Of a stretch of DNA of 18,264 nucleotides, positions 14,927 through 18,264 are shown piece by piece. The translations under genes and the position numbers were made by a program. This DNA is from JAVBJV01 sp031555315 (GTDB lineage Bacteria; Pseudomonadota; Alphaproteobacteria; Acetobacterales; Acetobacteraceae). The notes beneath the pieces are model-generated. The model had not been told where the DNA came from, did no database searches, and saw only the letters and a program-made list of their open reading frames with translations. Numbering within the stretch: the first letter of the stretch is position 1; the number at the start of each line of letters is the position of its first letter. The stretch spans positions 1 through 18,264 of the forward strand of contig JAVBUO010000038.1 of the NCBI GenBank assembly GCA_031555315.1, written 5' to 3'.

Positions 14927-15058
14927 TGACGCAGGCAGATCATTGAAAAATGGACGAGTATCTTAACACTCACCGGCAGCTTCGGCGACCAAAAAACCGC
15001 ACATCACGATATGTTCAGAAAACCACCGTTTGATGAACACCACGCCAGAGGAGTGAGC

Positions 15059-15565
15059 ATGGGCACGAAAGATAGGGAGGATGCGCCGCTGCTCCCGAAT
15101 GAAACAACGATCTGGGCGATGGAGGATGCGCGCGCCGGTCGCGTTACCCGGGTTGGCTCGGTGGCCGAACTGTTCGCCGAACTGAATGCTGACGACACGC
15201 CGGAAGCCCACGAAGGCCCGCCGATGACCGACCCGAAGAGCCTGGAAAGCTGGCTGCATAAGACAGCCGGCCCGGCCCATGACGCACTGAAGGCCGACCC
15301 GACCCGTGCCGTCGCGCCTGACCAGGTACGCCACACGCTTGATGAGCTGCTGGCCCAATGCGACCCTTCGGCCGAGTTGACCGCGCAGGAACGGGAATGG
15401 CTGGATGCGCCGGCAGTCGGCCGTGAGCTGCTGCCCGAGGACTTGCAAACCGCCGAAGCCATAGCCGCGTTCCTGGCCCACGCCGAAGCCACGGCCGACC
15501 CGGCCTATGTCCAGCACGCCCGCGAAGTTGCGGCACGTGCGCGAGCCATGCACGGCATCAAATAG
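15059..15565 (+). CDS. Hypothetical protein with a RelB/DinJ-antitoxin-like N-terminal segment
   Basis: A 168-residue protein. Residues about 8-47 (PLLPNETTIWAMEDARAGR, then VTRVGSVAELFAELNADD) resemble the C-terminal, toxin-binding half of RelB/DinJ-type antitoxins, yet the DNA-binding N-terminal half of such antitoxins is absent and no toxin gene is adjacent. The remaining 120 residues are acidic and helical (SLESWLHKTAGPAHDALKAD, VRHTLDELLAQ, LTAQEREWLDAP, ending AREVAARARAMHGIK) and I do not recognise them. The ATG at 15059 is chosen for GAGGAG five bases upstream (15048-15053); the in-frame ATG at 15011 lacks one. It could be a plasmid stability or accessory protein. The antitoxin resemblance is by eye only. 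Confidence 0.6.
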   Translation: MGTKDREDAPLLPNETTIWAMEDARAGRVTRVGSVAELFAELNADDTPEAHEGPPMTDPKSLESWLHKTAGPAHDALKADPTRAVAPDQVRHTLDELLAQCDPSAELTAQEREWLDAPAVGRELLPEDLQTAEAIAAFLAHAEATADPAYVQHAREVAARARAMHGIK

Positions 15566-15766
15566 TGAAGCTGGCCAGCACCGCCAGAAATGGTGATGCT
15601 GCAGGTGGATCTCATCGCCAGACACGACGATGCGAGATCCACGCCAAGGGGGAGGTCAAAGCAGGCCGTCATCGCCCGAGCTGGCGATGCAGGCCCGGAA
15701 AAGACAAAGGTTAGTCGATTGGTAAGAAGAGTAATATTCTTCTTATTCTTCTTACCCGCCGTGAAG
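15566..15766. repeat. Cluster of three inverted repeats between convergent genes
   Basis: There is no gene in these 201 bases. Three dyads are present. GTGGATCTC (15605-15613) pairs with GAGATCCAC (15634-15642), with additional inner ATCG/CGAT pairing. CATCGCC (15670-15676) pairs with GGCGATG (15683-15689). GGTAAGAAGA (15721-15730) pairs with TCTTCTTACC (15747-15756), and the last one also contains a tandem ATTCTTCTTA repeat (15736-15754) offering an alternative pairing. Convergent genes end on both sides, so terminators are one explanation. The density and AT-rich third element also fit a partition, transfer or replication site. Confidence 0.55.
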
Positions 15767-16003
15767 CTACGCGACGTGCAGGGATTGCCGCACCGCGTCC
15801 AGGGCTTGGCGGAAGTCGTCCCGCGTGGCCTGGCCCGTCTCGGCCTGGTAGTACAGCACCATGAACATATTGGCGACGGCTTCGGCCATCGGCGAGAGCT
15901 GCCGCGCCGCCTCTTGGTCGATCCAGTCCAGCGCCGCGAGCTGCGCGGCCGCGTGATGGACTGCCTGGGTTGCGATTGCATTGGTAGGATTCAAAGTTGC
16001 CAT
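15767..16003 (-). CDS. 78-residue hypothetical protein downstream of trbL
   Basis: The function is not recognised. It is a small, mostly helical, probably cytosolic protein (MATLNPTNAIATQAVHHAAA, LDWIDQEAARQLSPMAEAVA, NMFMVLYYQAETGQATRDDF, RQALDAVRQSLHVA), with no signal peptide. The ATG at 16003-16001 is preceded by AGAGGTG at good distance. It lies 63 bases beyond the previous same-strand gene, separated from it by a GC-rich hairpin, so it may have its own expression. Its position at the end of a trb cluster suggests a plasmid/ICE accessory gene. Confidence 0.6.
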   Translation of the reverse strand: MATLNPTNAIATQAVHHAAAQLAALDWIDQEAARQLSPMAEAVANMFMVLYYQAETGQATRDDFRQALDAVRQSLHVA

Positions 16004-16038
16004 GATTCACCTCTGTGGTAGGTGGGTTGTGGAAGTGT

Positions 16039-16059
16039 CGGCCGGCCCCACGCCGGCCG
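16039..16059 (-). terminator. GC-rich hairpin after the trbL-linked gene
   Basis: A perfect 8-bp stem, CGGCCGGC (16039-16046) with GCCGGCCG (16052-16059) and a 5-base loop, lies 7 bases past the TAA of the 85-residue gene in the minus direction. There is no U-tract, so it would be a weak intrinsic terminator, a processing site or a stabilising 3' structure. Confidence 0.4.
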
Positions 16060-16066
16060 GCGCGCT

Positions 16067-16324
16067 TTATCGCTGGCCGCTGCTGTAGATGCCGGCGGCC
16101 TCGGCCAGCGGCGTGTTCCTGTTGCTGCCGCTGTGGCTGTTGCTCGATGACCTGGCCGCCGGCCTGGTGGCCTCGATGGCAGACGGGGCAGGACGATCAA
16201 TGAAGGCCGCCACTTCCGCCGCTGCATCAAGCTCGGTTGATTGATCGCCAGGCTGCTCAAACTCCACCGCCGGCCGCTGCACCTGGTCGAGCGCCAGGCA
16301 GTCGAAAAAGCCACTACGTTTCAT
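16067..16324 (-). CDS. 85-residue hypothetical protein coupled to trbL
   Basis: The function is not recognised. The protein begins MKRSGFFDCLALDQVQRPAV, has an acidic middle (ELDAAAEVAAFIDRP) and a Ser/Ala/Asn-rich low-complexity end. There is no signal peptide or membrane helix. The ATG at 16324 is chosen because GGAGG (16336-16332) lies seven bases upstream; a GTG at 16330 overlapping the trbL stop is too close to that site. It directly follows trbL on the same strand, where RP4-type operons carry trbM, but it does not resemble TrbM in length or in having a secretion signal. Confidence 0.6.
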   Translation of the reverse strand: MKRSGFFDCLALDQVQRPAVEFEQPGDQSTELDAAAEVAAFIDRPAPSAIEATRPAARSSSNSHSGSNRNTPLAEAAGIYSSGQR

Positions 16325-16326
16325 GG

Positions 16327-17989
16327 TCACGCCTCCGATTTACCGTGCTCGCGGTTAGCGAACGCGGCCACTTCATCATCAGGATCGGCTGCGGCCGAAC
16401 CAGCCCCTGCCAGGTTGTTGCCGCCGAATGTCGGCACCGCCTCGACAGCGGCGGTCTGGTCGCTCTCCGCGCCCGCCCTGATCGCCGCCGCGATTTTCCC
16501 GCCGGTGGTGTCGGCGATGCGTTCGACAGCGGCATCGCGGATGCTCGCCGCCTTGGCCTTCGCAACCTCTCCGACGCCTTGCATCAGGTTCGCGCCGGCG
16601 TCGGCCGTCACGCGGCCCGCCGTGCCAAGCGCCGATGCGGCCGAGGCCAGCAAGCCGGGGCCGGTGCTGCCTGGCGCGGCCTGCTGGCCGCCTTGCTGGG
16701 CTTTCTTGCTGCCGGCTTCGTCGCCACCCTTCGAGCTGGAACCGCCACCCGATTTACCGGACTGCTGTCCATTGCCGCCACCCGATCCGCTGGCACCGCT
16801 GCCCGAGCTGCTGCCGAAACCGGCGGCCTGTGCAAGTGGTGTAGTGGTACCTGCACCTGAGCTTGACCCGCCACCAAAGCCAGCAGCTTGCGCAAACGAG
16901 CCTGCATCGCTGCCGGAGTCGGAGCCGCCGCCGAGCATGGGCATCCCGCCCGACTCGCCGCCGGCGCTCGATCCCGCTTTCTCGAACGCTGCTTTGACCG
17001 CCGACATACCGCCGGCGGCCGAGGCTGCACCACCCATCACGGCCGCGCCGGCCACGCTTGCCGCACCGGCGGCCATGCTCGCCGCGCCCATAGCGGCACC
17101 GATGGCAGCACCCGCGCCGAAGTTGCCGATGCCACCCGCCGCCACCGATACCCGACCCGGTGATGATGCCGGCGACGAGAGGGGGCACACGATTGACCAG
17201 CATGAGCAACGCCACGCAGAAAACCAGCATCACGCCCAGCTCTTCAAAGTTCAGCGTTCCGGTGTTCATCCTGGCGTAGAAGCTGGAAAGCAGGTCATTC
17301 CCGATGCCGACCAGGAGCACCATCGTCATGATCTGCACGGCCACGCCCAGCACGGTCTTGTAGTAGTTGAGCGCCATGTCGGAAGTCCAACGCGACCCAC
17401 CGAAGCCGAGGAAGAAGATGCCGGCGTACATCAGCAGCCAACCCGAGACGAGCAGCAGCAGCATATTCACCGCGACAACTGCCAGCAGGATCAAGATGCC
17501 AACGCTCAAGGCCACACCGATGAAGCTATCCACGGGCGACCAGATCGACGAGTTTGTGAATGCCTGCTTCAAGATCATGAAGCCGATATCCACGATGCCC
17601 GAGGGTGTCACCGATGCCACCCCGGATGCCTGCTCACCGATCCGGGCCAGTGACTGGATGATCGAGTTGGCGAAGACGGGGCCGTTGCGCAGCAGCCAGA
17701 GGAAAAAGCCGAAGAACAGAATGAAGCGGATGAACTCGGCGAAGAACTCGCCAATGTCGGCCTTGCGCAGCGCCATGAAGCCGAACGTGAAAACCAGCGA
17801 GATCGTGCCCAACGTCCAGAACAGGAACATCGCGGCATTCATCACCACCGTCTGCCAGGACGTGGCCCGCGTGGCGAACTCCGTCACCACCTGGTCAAGC
17901 ATCCCCTGGTTGGTGAGCTGGGCCGATGCGGCGGTGGAGTAAAGCGCGAGAACGACACCGATCAGCGCCGCCTTGTGCAGTGCTTTCAT
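16327..17989 (-). pseudogene. trbL: P-type conjugal transfer protein TrbL, frameshifted
   Basis: TrbL (VirB6-like) is the polytopic inner-membrane component of the P-type mating-pair apparatus. The start at 17989 shares ATGA with the trbK stop. A signal-like first helix (MKALHKAALIGVVLALYSTA) is followed by several transmembrane segments (for example AAMFLFWTLGTISLVFTFGF, FIRFILFFGFFLWLL, ALSVGILILLAVVAV, MTMVLLVGIGNDLLSSF, LGVMLVFCVALLMLVN) and the conserved VPPLVAGIITGSGIGGGG. There the frame breaks near 17134. Removing one base (a T in GGCGGGTGGC) restores GIGNFGAGAAIGAAMGAASM and the Gly/Ser/Ala-rich cytosolic tail ending EHGKSEA, about 553 residues in all. This is either a real +1 insertion or a sequencing error in a G-rich run. 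As it stands the protein would lose its tail and continue into an unrelated frame. Confidence 0.9.
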
Positions 17990-18255
17990 GGCTTCGCCCC
18001 CTTCTGGTCTTTCGGGTCGGCCAGTTCGAGCCAGTTCATGGGCTTCTCGGTCGGCGCGATGCCGCCGGCGGCCGGCGACCGGCGCGAGCACAGCCCGGCG
18101 AATTTCTCGCGCGTGGCCCTGTCCTCGATCTTCTTGATCGCCTCGATCTGGCAATTGGTGTCATTGACCTCTGGCATGGGCGGGATGGCCGGCTTGTTGT
18201 CGCAGCCGGCCACCAGCACCACCACGAGGCCGGCAAGCAGCATCGTTTTCTTCAT
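17986..18255 (-). CDS. trbK: Entry-exclusion lipoprotein TrbK
   Basis: An 89-residue lipoprotein that in IncP-like systems blocks uptake of a second related plasmid. A typical lipoprotein signal is visible: basic MKK, hydrophobic core, lipobox VAGC with Cys18. A short mature domain follows with NDTNCQIEAIKKIEDRATRE, then KFAGLCSRRSPAAGG and a charged tail. The stop overlaps the trbL start (ATGA), the conserved trbK-trbL order. It is somewhat longer than RP4 TrbK. The upstream trbJ and the rest of the cluster should lie beyond the right edge. The ATG at 18255 is the natural start for the signal peptide. Confidence 0.85.
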   Translation of the reverse strand: MKKTMLLAGLVVVLVAGCDNKPAIPPMPEVNDTNCQIEAIKKIEDRATREKFAGLCSRRSPAAGGIAPTEKPMNWLELADPKDQKGAKP

Positions 18256-18264
18256 GGTGCAGGG

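Larger units (their letters stand above)
2427..18264. mobile_element. Mosaic accessory region (nested or recombined mobile elements)
   Basis: From just after the racemase-like gene to the right edge, every recognisable gene is of mobile or defence type: BREX and FRG remnants, two trb conjugation fragments, a large serine recombinase, a tyrosine integrase, AlpA, a resolvase, a restriction-modification pair and the entry-exclusion lipoprotein TrbK. The left limit is approximate, and no direct-repeat att pair or tRNA target was identified. Internal gene fusions at about 2885 and 3668 show that more than one recombination event built it. The right end lies outside the window. Confidence 0.65.

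Noticed and set aside
15011..15035. Possible Tn3-type inverted-repeat end (TTCAGAAAAC)
   Set aside because: Only a short core resemblance, no matching second end and no Tn3 transposase in the window.
16241..17653. 470-codon plus-strand frame rich in Pro and Ala
   Set aside because: It is the mirror of the Gly/Ala/Ser-rich tail and membrane part of trbL; composition is explained by that.

Overview
The window looks like an alphaproteobacterial chromosome edge running into a mosaic accessory region. The left end carries the first 77 codons of alaS on the minus strand. The neighbouring core-type genes (a PepSY-domain secreted protein, a VTT/DedA-type membrane protein and an Asp/Glu racemase-superfamily protein) and the high GC3 fit an alphaproteobacterium, possibly an acetic acid bacterium. 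The family-level placement is my inference from the AlaS N-terminus and general gene content, not a search result.

Layout. (1) 1-2426: core-type genes alaS (partial, -), PepSY protein (-), a small conserved-looking hypothetical (+), VTT membrane protein (-) and racemase-like protein (+). (2) About 2427-5214: a wreckage zone. The N-terminus of an FRG-domain gene (+) is fused to an internal fragment of the conjugation gene trbI (-), which is fused to the 3' part of a BREX-type pglZ (+). An intact BrxA-like gene (+) follows. (3) 5215-9603: a compact cassette read on the minus strand, made of a large serine recombinase and two tandem ParB/RepB-C-terminal-type proteins with overlapping start/stop codons. 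The second ParB-like gene is frameshifted. A divergent helix-turn-helix regulator shares an inverted-repeat-rich promoter region with the recombinase, and a strong hairpin lies beyond the 3' end. (4) 9763-11694: an AlpA-like regulator (+) converges on, and overlaps, a P4-type tyrosine integrase (-) with a one-base frameshift in an A-tract. A 410-bp AT-richer non-coding stretch behind it carries four copies of a short motif. (5) 11695-14926: a minus-strand operon of small serine resolvase, m5C DNA methyltransferase, PD-(D/E)XK endonuclease and a 68-aa protein. (6) 15059-18264: plasmid/ICE-type backbone with a protein of RelB-like N-terminal part, an inverted-repeat cluster, two small hypotheticals, trbL (frameshifted) and the entry-exclusion lipoprotein trbK.

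How the parts relate: regions 2-6 are best read as several mobile units that have landed on or recombined with each other. The trbI fragment and the trbK-trbL pair appear to come from two different P-type conjugation lineages. Three independent frameshifts (RepB-like 2, integrase, trbL) plus two gene-fusion junctions mean either substantial decay or uncorrected sequencing indels, and that should be settled first.

The most likely under-described system is the recombinase / RepB-like / RepB-like cassette with its divergent regulator. The resolvase-linked restriction-modification operon and the BREX remnant mark the area as a defence/mobility hotspot. No tRNA, rRNA or CRISPR array was seen.
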